In this document: positions 40,275 through 48,593 of the stretch, piece after piece | Layout: each line of letters starts with the position of its first letter | Numbering within the stretch: the stretch's first letter is position 1 | Assembly (NCBI GenBank): GCA_011763485.2 | Contig: JAANSK020252606.1 | Location: forward strand, 1-56,529 | Reading direction: 5' to 3' | Source: Isoetes engelmannii | Taxonomy: Eukaryota > Streptophyta > Lycopodiopsida > Isoetales > Isoetaceae | DNA: 56,529 nucleotides | Position numbers and translations under genes: made by a program | The notes under the pieces: model-generated | Seen by the model: only the letters and a program-made list of their open reading frames with translations | Told to the model about the DNA's origin: nothing | Databases searched by the model: none

Positions 40275-40491
40275 CGCGGTTCCCGCTCTTCACGGGCTCG
40301 CCTTCGGCATTGCCCGCTGACGACAAGATCCACAACAGGGCTTGCTGACCTTTTGACGCTACCACGGCGTTCTCGGGTTCAAGCCTCTCCGCTGCGCTGC
40401 GATGAACGGCCTTCGGCCGGGCTTGAGCCCTTCGCTCCGCCGTGTCCGCTGTCGGTCAGCGCAATCCCGCGCTCACAACCGGAGACTCCCC
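40275..40491 (+). promoter_or_regulatory. Structured leader, family A copy 4
   Basis: Outer stem GGGTTCAAGCCT (40375-40386) with GGGCTTGAGCCC (40429-40440). Compared with copy 1, the GG/CC pairs near the inner end are swapped to CC/GG, a compensatory change. Inner CGGCC...GGCCG. An enclosing CACGGCG/CGCCGTG stem is also present. Confidence 0.85.
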
Positions 40492-40776
40492 ATGCCCACC
40501 ACGACCGCCTACGGCTGGGTCATCACCTGGACCCACGACGGCGAACCGACCGGCACGCACGGCCCCCGCCGCAGCACCTTCACCGCCGAACAGATCAAAG
40601 CGGAAGGCCGCGAGTTCCGCATGCTCGATGACGACGGCGAGCACTACTACCGCGGCTTCTATCTCGGTCCCGACGATGAGTCGATGTTCGGGCCGCTCGA
40701 TGACTTCGGCATGCCGAATGCCGGTGCCACGTCCATCGAGTACCGCAACCCGGCCGGAGGCTGGGACCCGCTGTAG
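40492..40776 (+). CDS. Hypothetical protein, family A leader gene (94 aa)
   Basis: Ribosome binding site CCGGAGA. Sequence has VITWTHDGEPTGTHGPR and FRMLDDDGEHYYRGFYLGPDDE, small beta-rich protein of unknown function. Confidence 0.65.
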   Translation: MPTTTAYGWVITWTHDGEPTGTHGPRRSTFTAEQIKAEGREFRMLDDDGEHYYRGFYLGPDDESMFGPLDDFGMPNAGATSIEYRNPAGGWDPL

Positions 40777-40823
40777 TCACAGCGGCGCAGCGCGCAGCTG
40801 GCCCCTGCGCGCTGTATCGCATT

Positions 40824-41080
40824 CGCGGTTCCCGCTCACTGCGGGCTCGTCCCAGCTGCGCCGGAACATCACCCCTCGATCACAGCAAGGGAGCGCTGCT
40901 GACCTCTTCAGAATACCGGGTGCTCGGTCAGCGCAAGCCCACCTTGCGCTCCGTTCGACGGCTGCGATGACACCTGCAGCCGACGAGCCGGTGCCGTCAG
41001 CCTTGCGCCGCCCTGCGACTCCCCGGTGAACCGATCCGGTCAACACCGCCATCCCGGCGATGCACCACCAGGAGTTCAAG
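40824..41080 (+). promoter_or_regulatory. Structured leader, family B copy 1
   Basis: Hairpin CGGCTGC (40959-40965) with GCAGCCG (40976-40982), flanked by CCGTTCGA and ACGAGCCGGTGCC, ending 99 bp before the ATG. Ribosome binding site CAGGAG. Confidence 0.8.
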
Positions 41081-41266
41081 ATGACCGACACGATCCCGAC
41101 CACGAAGAACGAGAACGACGTGCCCGCCGAGCGCCACACCGGCCGCGACGGCAAGCTCTGGCTTCGCGTCTGGCAACCATCCGGCATCCCCGGAATGCTT
41201 CAGCTGCAGTGGGTGTGCGAGGCCTTCGTGTCGCCCGAAGATTGGGCTCGGTTCACCGCGGAGTAA
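41081..41266 (+). CDS. Hypothetical protein, family B leader gene (61 aa)
   Basis: ATG chosen behind CAGGAG rather than the ATG at 41060, which lies before the ribosome binding site. Trp-rich small protein (GKLWLRVWQPSGIPGML). Unknown. Confidence 0.6.
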   Translation: MTDTIPTTKNENDVPAERHTGRDGKLWLRVWQPSGIPGMLQLQWVCEAFVSPEDWARFTAE

Positions 41267-41378
41267 GCGCCGCGATCGAGCGCCGGCGGCCCCTGGTCGC
41301 TGGCGCTTTTTTGTTGCCGTGCCTCGCCGTCCGAGTGCCACACACAGCATCGCCGGCAACGCCGACGACAACAGCATT

Positions 41379-41602
41379 CGCGGTGCCCGCTCACTGCGGG
41401 CTCGTCCCGGCTACGCCAGAACATCGCCCGTCGTGTGAACCCAATAGAGGCTTGCCCGTCGCTGCCTACCGATACCACGGCGTTCTCGGGTTCAAGGCTC
41501 TCCGCTGCGCTTCGATGAACGGCCTACGGCCGGCCTTGAGCCCTGCGCTCCGCCGTGAGTCTCGCTCGCATCGGGCAACCGCCCGACTCACAGGAGACCA
41601 TC
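41379..41602 (+). promoter_or_regulatory. Structured leader, family A copy 5
   Basis: Outer stem GGGTTCAAGGCT (41488-41499) with GGCCTTGAGCCC (41532-41543). Inner CGGCC...GGCCG. Enclosing CACGGCG/CGCCGTG. Ribosome binding site CAGGAGA. Confidence 0.85.
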
Positions 41603-41920
41603 ATGCTCAGCACCACCCTTCCCCCGCTGACGCTGGCCGCAATCAACAGCCTGGACACTCACGTCGGCCAGCTCAAGGAACGCTACCCGCAACACCGCTT
41701 CTCGTTCGGCTACATCGGCAATCTCGAACGCTGGGGCGACGATCGCTCCTGGTACATCTTCTCCCGCTACCTGACCGCGGACACCCGCACTTCGGTGTCC
41801 TACTCGCTCGGCGACACCGATCGACTTAACTTCGGCCCGGATCGGCTGAAGCAGATCGAGGCCTGGGTGGCTCGTCTGGAAGCAAATCTCGCCGCCGGCA
41901 AGATCGTCACGTCGCGCTGA
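41603..41920 (+). CDS. Hypothetical protein, family A leader gene (105 aa)
   Basis: Ribosome binding site CAGGAGA. Alpha/beta with FSFGYIGNLERWGDDRSWYIF and a C-terminal helix. Followed by a strong terminator. Unknown. Confidence 0.65.
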   Translation: MLSTTLPPLTLAAINSLDTHVGQLKERYPQHRFSFGYIGNLERWGDDRSWYIFSRYLTADTRTSVSYSLGDTDRLNFGPDRLKQIEAWVARLEANLAAGKIVTSR

Positions 41921-41931
41921 TGTCTTCCCAG

Positions 41932-41965
41932 CTCCGAGCGCTCGATGCGCTCGGAGTTTTTTTTT
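41932..41965 (+). terminator. Terminator
   Basis: CTCCGAGCGC/GCGCTCGGAG stem, 5-base loop, nine T. Confidence 0.95.
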
Positions 41966-42035
41966 CGCTCGCCGAACATCGCGAGCTTATGATCGAGCCG
42001 CCTGCACACGCGCCATTTCCGATCGGAGGTTCCTG

Positions 42036-42563
42036 ATGCACCAACACCCGCAGCAGAAGCCCATCCTCGATGACCTGGCGCGCAGGCTCTATGCCGGCTG
42101 GTTGTCCCACGCACACCGGCTTTCGCACCAGAACACCTACCGCAACTACACGAAAGAAACTTTCCTCGACGCCGGCTGGAACGACCTGGCCAACTTCGTT
42201 GCGTTCCACCTGGTCGGCTCCGCAACCGAAAAGCTGGCCGCCGCCTTCTCCGGCAACAAGACGCCCATCAAACCCCGCGAGGTCTCCCCGGCCGAGGCGC
42301 GCTTCGTGCGCCAGCTGCCGAAACCACCGGCCGTCATCGAACCATCGACCATCGACCTGGCTCGCCGGCTGTGTGCCAGCTATCTGTCCTTTCAAATGGG
42401 CATGACGATCACAGGCGCCACCAACTACATGAGCGCCGATGCGCCCGGTAAGGGATGGCTCAGCATTGCGCTCGGCCTGACCGATGAAGTGACCAGCGGC
42501 CGACTCGCGGCGGTGAAACCCGCCCGCGCCAGTCGGCCACCGAAGCAAGCCGTCATGAACTGA
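42036..42563 (+). CDS. Hypothetical protein with internal repeat (175 aa)
   Basis: Ribosome binding site CGGAGG. Two halves start alike: ILDDLARRLYAGWLSHAH (residues 9-26) and TIDLARRLCASYLSFQMG (about 105-122), so the protein is probably an internal duplication of a helical unit. No named family. It sits between family A copy 5 and family B copy 2. Confidence 0.65.
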   Translation: MHQHPQQKPILDDLARRLYAGWLSHAHRLSHQNTYRNYTKETFLDAGWNDLANFVAFHLVGSATEKLAAAFSGNKTPIKPREVSPAEARFVRQLPKPPAVIEPSTIDLARRLCASYLSFQMGMTITGATNYMSADAPGKGWLSIALGLTDEVTSGRLAAVKPARASRPPKQAVMN

Positions 42564-42605
42564 TTCCATCGGTGCTGCCCGCTGCCTGGGCAAGCGCAGT
42601 CCCCG

Positions 42606-42637
42606 GCTCCGAACGCTGACGCGATCGGAGCTTTTTT
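42606..42637 (+). terminator. Terminator
   Basis: GCTCCGA/TCGGAGC stem with 12-base loop and six T. Confidence 0.85.
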
Positions 42638-42663
42638 ATGGGTCGCGCTTGCCGACCAGCATG

Positions 42664-42918
42664 CGCGGTACCCGCTTACCTCGGGCTGGTTCCCGCTGCG
42701 CAGGAACCTCGCCCGCACGAGAAAAGCGGGAGGGCAGATTTGCCTCAAGAGAATATCGCGTGCTCGGCCCTGTCCAGGTCGGCTTGCGCTCCGTTCGACG
42801 GATGCGATGCCACCACATCCGACGAGCCGGTGCCGCCTCAGTGGACACGTCCTGCGACTCCGCGATGACCGGAGCCGGCAATCCGCTCACTCCGAGCGGA
42901 ACCATCAGGAGATCCACC
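42664..42918 (+). promoter_or_regulatory. Structured leader, family B copy 2
   Basis: Hairpin CGGATG (42799-42804) with CATCCG (42816-42821), where copy 1 has CGGCTGC/GCAGCCG: a covarying pair change. Same flanks, ending 98 bp before the ATG. Confidence 0.85.
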
Positions 42919-43236
42919 ATGAACCTCAACGCCGTCTACTGCGTAACCCGCGCTGCGATCCACGCCGTCACTCAATACGCGCTCGCCAACGTCGAAGCCA
43001 CCATCGGTGACGCCAACGACGCGATGGATCTGTACCTCGACGCCGGCACCGAGGCCGAGCGGATCGGCCGCGAGTGCAGCTTCCACGGCATCGACATGCC
43101 GGTGGCCCTGGACTTCAACGCCTACCTCGTTCACCAGTTCGACCAGGGCTACCAGGACGGCCTGAAGCTCCGCGAAATGCAGCACTGCCTCGGCTGCAAG
43201 GACGCTCACGGGGACCCCTGCGTCTTCCACGGCTGA
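42919..43236 (+). CDS. Hypothetical protein, family B leader gene, paralogue of 53588
   Basis: 105 aa, ribosome binding site CAGGAG. Helical protein with AGTEAERIGRECSFHGIDMP, matching FELTQQIGAECGRLGLDMP of the product at 53588. C-terminal Cys cluster (HCLGCKDAHGDPC) is unique to this copy. Unknown. Confidence 0.7.
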   Translation: MNLNAVYCVTRAAIHAVTQYALANVEATIGDANDAMDLYLDAGTEAERIGRECSFHGIDMPVALDFNAYLVHQFDQGYQDGLKLREMQHCLGCKDAHGDPCVFHG

Positions 43237-43248
43237 CGCTTCCCCCAG

Positions 43249-43276
43249 AACCCGGCTCCGGCCGGGTTTCTTTTGT
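43249..43276 (+). terminator. Terminator
   Basis: AACCCGGC/GCCGGGTT stem, 4-base loop, TTCTTTT. Confidence 0.9.
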
Positions 43277-43279
43277 GCC

Positions 43280-43609
43280 CTCCTGATCCTTCGCGCCTGC
43301 GGCGCGGATCTACAGCCCGGTCGGACTGCCTGCGGCAGGACGCGCATCGCGCGTCGTGCTTCCAGGTGCTGGCTTCATCGCCAGGCACTCCCGTTGGCCT
43401 TCTTCGCTGGTGTCCCGCCAAGCGCCAATGCTTGTCCGGGCGCACCCGTTCACAAGCGGCTTTCGCGGATAAACGGCTGCCTCCCCAGCTGCGCCGGGTC
43501 CCCTCCATTGATTCCACGACCGCTTGCGCCCTGGTGCTCTACCCCGGACTGCACGCGCTTACGGCGATCCACTCAGCGAAGCAGGAACAACCCCAACAGG
43601 AGGAACACG
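43280..43609 (+). promoter_or_regulatory. Structured leader, family C copy 2
   Basis: Outer stem CAAGCGG (43453-43459) with CCGCTTG (43520-43526), where copy 1 has CAACCCC/GGGGTTG, around a nearly identical interior. Shared ACTCAGCGAAGCAGG and AGGAGGAA at the 3' end. Confidence 0.85.
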
Positions 43610-43855
43610 ATGCTCAAGCCAATCACCCGAACGTCAACCGCCACATCAACAGCCGGCTCCCCATCTAGCAAAGCAGGGCCGGACGGCTACTGCGTGGTGG
43701 CCTACGAGGGCGGCCGGTTCATGGGTGTCGTGTCGGGCATGGGCCGGAACCGTGGGACGTGGGACAGCAGCCACGGCCGTCGCAGCGCACAGCGTCACGC
43801 CGCAGCGCTTCGCGTTGAGCGTCCCGCACAGACCTTCCGCGTCGAGGGGGCGTAA
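43610..43855 (+). CDS. Hypothetical protein, family C leader gene (81 aa)
   Basis: Ribosome binding site AGGAGGAA. The first 25 residues share TSTAGSPSSKAG with the product at 19963. The rest (GYCVVAYEGGRFMGVVSGM, NRGTWDSSHGRRSAQ) is unique. Unknown. Confidence 0.65.
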   Translation: MLKPITRTSTATSTAGSPSSKAGPDGYCVVAYEGGRFMGVVSGMGRNRGTWDSSHGRRSAQRHAAALRVERPAQTFRVEGA

Positions 43856-43859
43856 AGCG

Positions 43860-44042
43860 ATGCCAACCATCCGCTACCAGATCAGTCGTCGCGAGCGGCA
43901 CCAGATCGCCCAGGAGGTGAAGCGCGACATGCTCCGGCGCACCAAGCGCCAAGGCCGTGTCCCGAAATTCTGGTGGTCGCGCTCGCGCCTCGCAGCGCAC
44001 GTCGCAACCCTCGCCAACCCCTTCGATCTTCCGACCGCCTGA
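43860..44042 (+). CDS. Small basic protein (60 aa)
   Basis: Very Arg/Lys-rich (RRERHQIAQEVKRDMLRRTKR), starts 4 bp after the previous stop. Possibly nucleic-acid binding. Unknown. Confidence 0.6.
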   Translation: MPTIRYQISRRERHQIAQEVKRDMLRRTKRQGRVPKFWWSRSRLAAHVATLANPFDLPTA

Positions 44043-44052
44043 GTACGCCGAC

Positions 44053-44400
44053 ATGACACTGAAACAGGGCGCAACCCTCATCACCCTGCGCGGTGAACTC
44101 GACAGCGGCGACGACGGCGACCGCATCACGCCGGCCGGAACCGTGGGCATCGTCAGCCGCGTCTATACCGAGCAGGCCGAGTGCTACGCCGTGGACTTCC
44201 CGGCAACCGGAGCCTCGATCTTCCTCACCAATGACGAGGCGAACGACCCCAACCAATACCGACTGCTGGACGGTCCCGAGGCCGAGCTTGCCGCGCTCCG
44301 CTGCAAAGCCCGCCTCTACAACGAGAAGCACATCGACGGGCCGGAAGAAGTCCCGACCGGCGAGCACTACAACGACCTGCTGGCCCTGATCGGAGTCTGA
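44053..44400 (+). CDS. Hypothetical protein (115 aa)
   Basis: SH3-like beta-barrel pattern in the N-terminal 60 residues (GATLITLRGELDSGDDGDRI, GIVSRVYTEQAECYAVDFP, SIFLTNDEA), then helices. Operon with its neighbours. Unknown. Confidence 0.65.
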   Translation: MTLKQGATLITLRGELDSGDDGDRITPAGTVGIVSRVYTEQAECYAVDFPATGASIFLTNDEANDPNQYRLLDGPEAELAALRCKARLYNEKHIDGPEEVPTGEHYNDLLALIGV

Positions 44401-44403
44401 ACC

Positions 44404-44850
44404 GTGGCGACCATCACCCTGACCGCTAACCCCGCAACCTTCGGCGACGGCTTCATCACCGTTCGCTACAGCGCCACCTATCTCGCACGCTCGACGGTGT
44501 GGGTGACCAGCGTTGACACCGCGTCGGCCGAACTCGACAAGTTCATCAGCCAGCTTCGGAGCACCTACCGCGACGGCTTCCAGGCATCGGCATCGTGGCC
44601 GCAGGGCATCCGCAAGCCTGCCGGATGGGATCAGGCATGGAAGGGCGGCATCCTCTGCCGTTCGGTCCGCCCCGCATCTGACACCGCGCCGACCCTGAAC
44701 CGCTGGCAGGTGAATTACTCGGAACCCGGCGCACCCCGCGACGTGCAGGCGTTCATGTGCGACGCCGAGGACGAGTCGCACGCCCGCGAGCAGTGCCAGA
44801 ACGCCAACCCGAGCGGCACCATCGACAGCGCCGTGAGGGCCGAGGCATGA
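44404..44850 (+). CDS. Hypothetical protein (148 aa)
   Basis: GTG start 3 bp after the previous stop. Beta-rich first third, then a helical/loop part with Trp residues (ASWPQGIRKPAGWDQAWKGG). No family. Confidence 0.6.
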   Translation: MATITLTANPATFGDGFITVRYSATYLARSTVWVTSVDTASAELDKFISQLRSTYRDGFQASASWPQGIRKPAGWDQAWKGGILCRSVRPASDTAPTLNRWQVNYSEPGAPRDVQAFMCDAEDESHAREQCQNANPSGTIDSAVRAEA

Positions 44851-45065
44851 ACGCCGCACAGAACGCCATCCGCATCGAGCTGGTCGCCCTCGCCAAGAAG
44901 GCTCGCGCCGAAGGCTTCACCGTCGCCATCTGGTCGCCTGACGAGGTGAAGAAGGTCAGCCGCGCCGAGCTTGAAAGCTATCTGGTCGAAGCCGGAAACG
45001 AATACATCGAAGTCCGCGCCGCCCACCAGCCGACCGCCAGGACCGCCGCGAAGGTGCAGCCGTGA
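44847..45065 (+). CDS. Hypothetical protein (72 aa)
   Basis: ATGA overlap with the previous gene and GTGA overlap with the next. Small helical protein. Unknown. Confidence 0.6.
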   Translation: MNAAQNAIRIELVALAKKARAEGFTVAIWSPDEVKKVSRAELESYLVEAGNEYIEVRAAHQPTARTAAKVQP

Positions 45066-45358
45066 ACGTGCTCGACCGCAAACACGAATGGAAGCTCGGC
45101 AGCGTGCGGCAGATGCTCCTGACCGGCCGACCGATCGAAATGCCAGACGGCAGCGGGATCGCGCTGGTCATCGGCAAGAAGAACCCCGACATGCTCACCG
45201 CCGCGCAGCTCATGACCGCCGCGCGTGAACTGAATCACGCCCTGCTGATGGCCGTGGACTTCATCGAGAACGTCACCGACGAAGACCCCGAGCGCACCGA
45301 CAAGTTTTTCGCCTGCCGTGAAGCGTGGCGGGCCGCGTTCCTCAAGACCAACCCCTAA
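45062..45358 (+). CDS. Hypothetical protein (98 aa)
   Basis: GTG start overlapping the previous stop. Contains MLTAAQLMTAARELNHALLM and a charged loop. Last gene before the ParB-like protein. Unknown. Confidence 0.6.
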   Translation: MNVLDRKHEWKLGSVRQMLLTGRPIEMPDGSGIALVIGKKNPDMLTAAQLMTAARELNHALLMAVDFIENVTDEDPERTDKFFACREAWRAAFLKTNP

Positions 45359-45401
45359 CCCCGTCCGGGCGGTTTCCCGGTCCATTCTTGGAGTCATCAC
45401 C

Positions 45402-47309
45402 GTGTCGATCCAGTCCTTCCCGCTGTCCTCGCTGTCCCTGTCCCCCCTCAACCAGCGTCAGGTGCGCGACCCCGCGCGTGTGCAAGACCTCGTGGCCTCG
45501 ATCCGCTCCGCTGGCGTGGTCCAGAACCTCTGCGTCACCGTCGAGGGCGGAAAGAAGAAGCAGACCATCGGCGTCGTCGCGGGCGGTCGCCGTCTGCTGG
45601 CGCTGCAAGTCCTGGCAGAGTCCGGTGCGATCCCGGCCGACTTCCCGGTGTCCTGCGAAGTGGTCGACACCGACAAGGCCATCGAAATCAGCCTCGCCGA
45701 GAACACCCAGCGCGAGCAGATGAACCCCATCGAGGAAGTCCGCTCGTTCGCCTCCCTGCGCTCGACCGGCCTGCCGGTGGAAGACATCGCCGCCCGCTTC
45801 GGTGTGACCCCGCTGGTGGTCCAGCGCCGTCTGCGCCTCGCCTGTATCTCGCCGACCCTGCTGACCGAAGCCGAGGCCGGCAAGATCACGCTGGAACAGC
45901 TGATGGCCCTGACCGTCGTCGAAGATCACGCCCGGCAGGAAGAATGCTGGAACAACGCCTCGCATTGGGATCGCCAGCCCGCGCAGTTGCGGAACCGGCT
46001 GCTGGGCGGCCTGCTGCGCGCCGATCAGGACCCCCGCATGAAGGCCATCGGCACCGACGCCTATCAGCAAGCAGGCGGCAAGCTGACGCACGACCTGTTC
46101 GATGACCACCCCGGCTACATCGACAACGTGTCGCTGCTGGATCGGCTGGTGTCCGAAGCCCTGACCGCCGCCGCCGAGAGAATCAAGGCCGAAGGCTGGA
46201 CCCCGCACATCATGGAAGGTGCCTATTCGCAGTGGCAGGCCGGGAACCGTTCGGGCCTGTACGAGATGCGGCACTCGACCCGCGCCATGACCAAGGCCGA
46301 GGAAAAGGAGCGCGGCAAGCGGGAGAAGCGCGCCGAGACTGCACAGAGCGCACTGGAAGCCCTGCACGCCGAGCTGGAAGCCTCCGAGGAAGACACCGAC
46401 GAGTCCAGCGAGCGCATCGAAACCGCCGAGAAGGAGGTGGAAGAAGCCGACGCCGCCCTCGAAATGTTCGATGAAAGCCTGCGCTGCTACAGCGAAGAAC
46501 AGAAGGCCAACGCCTACGCGCTGGTGTTCCTGGCCTCGCATGGTCAGATCATGACGATGACCGGCTACACCAACACGCGGCCGGGTGCAGCGTCGCGCGA
46601 CGGTGAAGGCGACGACCTGGACGGCGACGACGCGGACAGCAGCGGCGGGTTCACCGGCAAACGGGAGGTGTCGTTCCATTCCGCCAAGCTCGCCAACGTG
46701 CTGAGCGCAGAACGCACCCTGGCATTGCAGGCTTCGCTGGTACTCGACCCGTCCCTCGCGCTGCTGGCGAGTCTGGAACGGATGGCCGAGAGCGTGATCC
46801 TGCGCGGCTACTCCTACGACTACAACGTCAAACTGAGCGCCACCAGCTCGACCCATAGCTGCGGCGAGGTGCTGCCGGATGCCGACAACACCGAAGCCCT
46901 GCACATCGTGAAGAACGCGGTCGACCAGTGGGCGCAGCGGTGCGAGCAGTTCAAGGGCACGGGCGAGAGCGTGACGACCTTCGACTGGCTGCTGTCCCTG
47001 TCCCCGGAAGATCGCCTCGCACTGCACGCGGTCTGCGTCGCCGTCACCGTCGACGTGCGGCAGATGCAGGACCACCACGCCAAGGCCACGCCGATGACGA
47101 AGCACTCCGGCCTCACGATGAACCGCTGGTGGAAGCCGAGCGCGAAGCGGTATTTCCTGCACCTGTCCAAGTCGCAGATCCTCACCGTGCTGACCGAGGC
47201 CGGGTTCAGCACCGAGGGCCTGGACAAGCTCAAGAAGGATGCACTGGCGTTGCGCGCCGAGGAACTGATGGCGGGATCGGACTGGCTGCCGACGCCGCTC
47301 CGGGCCTGA
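45402..47309 (+). CDS. ParB/Spo0J-like leading-region protein (635 aa)
   Basis: GTG start behind TTGGAG. ParB N-terminal fold: SPLNQRQVRDPARVQDLVASI, GGRRLLALQVL, and AENTQREQMNPIEEVRSF, the ParB box region. The helix-turn-helix is VEDIAARFGVTPLVVQRRLRLA. Beyond residue 190 the protein is unusual: a long region ending in an acidic coiled coil (about 310-375), a Gly/Asp loop near 420 and a C-terminal domain of about 180 residues. No ParA is adjacent, so this is the ParB-like protein of conjugative leading regions rather than the segregation ParB. Its target site is unknown. Confidence 0.85.
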   Translation: MSIQSFPLSSLSLSPLNQRQVRDPARVQDLVASIRSAGVVQNLCVTVEGGKKKQTIGVVAGGRRLLALQVLAESGAIPADFPVSCEVVDTDKAIEISLAENTQREQMNPIEEVRSFASLRSTGLPVEDIAARFGVTPLVVQRRLRLACISPTLLTEAEAGKITLEQLMALTVVEDHARQEECWNNASHWDRQPAQLRNRLLGGLLRADQDPRMKAIGTDAYQQAGGKLTHDLFDDHPGYIDNVSLLDRLVSEALTAAAERIKAEGWTPHIMEGAYSQWQAGNRSGLYEMRHSTRAMTKAEEKERGKREKRAETAQSALEALHAELEASEEDTDESSERIETAEKEVEEADAALEMFDESLRCYSEEQKANAYALVFLASHGQIMTMTGYTNTRPGAASRDGEGDDLDGDDADSSGGFTGKREVSFHSAKLANVLSAERTLALQASLVLDPSLALLASLERMAESVILRGYSYDYNVKLSATSSTHSCGEVLPDADNTEALHIVKNAVDQWAQRCEQFKGTGESVTTFDWLLSLSPEDRLALHAVCVAVTVDVRQMQDHHAKATPMTKHSGLTMNRWWKPSAKRYFLHLSKSQILTVLTEAGFSTEGLDKLKKDALALRAEELMAGSDWLPTPLRA

Positions 47310-47452
47310 TTCATCACCGGGGGGCGGTTCGCCGCTCCCCGGTTTTCCGGCGGCTCGGCGGTGGCCGGACATTCGCGTTGCGATGTCCTGATCCACCGCC
47401 TCGCGGTGTCGGCTTCGTTGCGCTTCGCCGACATCGGTCCCGCGACAGAGCG

Positions 47453-47490
47453 CGGGAGTTGTTCTGCGTACTTCCGGGAGTTCTTCTGCG
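47453..47490. repeat. Two inverted iteron-like sites outside oriV
   Basis: CGGGAGTTGTTCTGCG (47453-47468, one mismatch) and CGGGAGTTCTTCTGCG (47475-47490, exact), 22 bp apart start to start, preceding the second copy of the duplicated layout, as the site at 37915 precedes the first. Confidence 0.85.
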
Positions 47491-47585
47491 CAGTTCAACC
47501 AGGTGCTCGGGTTGGGCTCCCGGCTCGCTGCGGTGCGGTTCGCGGTTCCCGCTCTCTGTCACCGCAGCTCGATGTCGGTCCTCGC

Positions 47586-48593
47586 CTACGGCTCGGGTAT
47601 CCACATCGCGTGCGCGCCACAACCAGGGCACGGCTCTTCGCCGTACTTGATGTGAACCCACACCGCGCGGCAAAGCAGGCATCGGACTGTCGTCCGCTGG
47701 CCGCTTTCGTCGCTGCGTTGCTGCGACGGCGCGCTGTAGGTTCGCGGTGTTCTTGATGACGGCGGTTCACGCACGCTTCGGACTGGCTGCGCCGCGATGC
47801 GTCGCGCCAGCTCCTCGCGTGCGCGGGTCTCACGAGGATGAAACTCCCAGCGTTTTCCGGCGACGCCTTCCAGCAGTTCCTGCCGGAAAGCGTTGCGCCG
47901 CGTCTGGTCTCCTCGTCCAACCCTTCGGATGGTTTCGTTCCAGAGCAGCTGCAGATCCACGTTGATGACTCCGAGCTTTGCCGCGTCCTCGCCTTGGACC
48001 ATCAGCATCGAGAAGCCCTTTTCAGGGTGGGTCATCACCAGGGCGAGCATGAATCCCTTGTAGCTCAGCAGTGCATCCCACCGAACGCCTGAATGGGTGT
48101 GCTCGATCTCGCATTGCTCCATCGGCAGGTCGCGTGATTCGGTCACCAGCTGCGTCAAACCAGCTTGCTTGAGTTCATAGAAGGGTGTCTTGAACGTGAG
48201 GGCTCGACTGATTTCCTGCCTGGCCATGAGTACCATCGCGGTCCAGATCGACAGTTCGCACTGATCGGCGGCGAGCTTGTAGGTGCCACGAGTTTCGTGC
48301 GCGAAATACCAGCGGTTGATTTCCCCTTGCTTGGCTTGCAGCGGAACCTTGCAGGACGGGCAGATACAGCCACAGGCCAGACCTCTTGGAACATCGGCGA
48401 CGTCGACCAGTTCTCCGGTTTGCTGATCCAGTCCGAAAGGCACTCGCAGATCCATTGATCCGAGTGTGTCCAGTCCTTTCACCGGCTTCTTCTCCGCAGG
48501 CTTTTCCTGCTGCTGATTCTGGATGAGCCGCTTCGGGGATGTCTTCTTCGAGCTGGGCTTGCTGCAGGGTTTCACGAGGACGAACAGCGACAC
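47586..48593 (-). CDS. CoiA-like N-terminal domain protein
   Basis: 335 aa from the GTG at 48593, or about 290 aa from ATG 48455; the ribosome binding site decides neither. After a Lys-rich start comes GLACGCICPSCKVPLQAKQG and RWYFAHETRG, the competence-protein CoiA N-terminal signature, followed by a nuclease-like middle (ERTHSGVRWDALLSYKG) and a Cys-rich zinc ribbon at the end (CLLCRAVW, CPGCGAHA). CoiA-type proteins work with single-stranded DNA during uptake. Occupies a variable slot. Confidence 0.75.
   Translation of the reverse strand: MSLFVLVKPCSKPSSKKTSPKRLIQNQQQEKPAEKKPVKGLDTLGSMDLRVPFGLDQQTGELVDVADVPRGLACGCICPSCKVPLQAKQGEINRWYFAHETRGTYKLAADQCELSIWTAMVLMARQEISRALTFKTPFYELKQAGLTQLVTESRDLPMEQCEIEHTHSGVRWDALLSYKGFMLALVMTHPEKGFSMLMVQGEDAAKLGVINVDLQLLWNETIRRVGRGDQTRRNAFRQELLEGVAGKRWEFHPRETRAREELARRIAAQPVRSVREPPSSRTPRTYSAPSQQRSDESGQRTTVRCLLCRAVWVHIKYGEEPCPGCGAHAMWIPEP

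Noticed and set aside
39497-40348. 283-codon plus-strand frame after MAKPTHR copy 1
   Set aside because: Antisense to the minus-strand gene at 39650-40120, starts before the palindrome, low-quality protein.
45342-47498. 718-codon minus-strand frame
   Set aside because: Antisense of the ParB-like gene, without ribosome binding site or recognisable domain.
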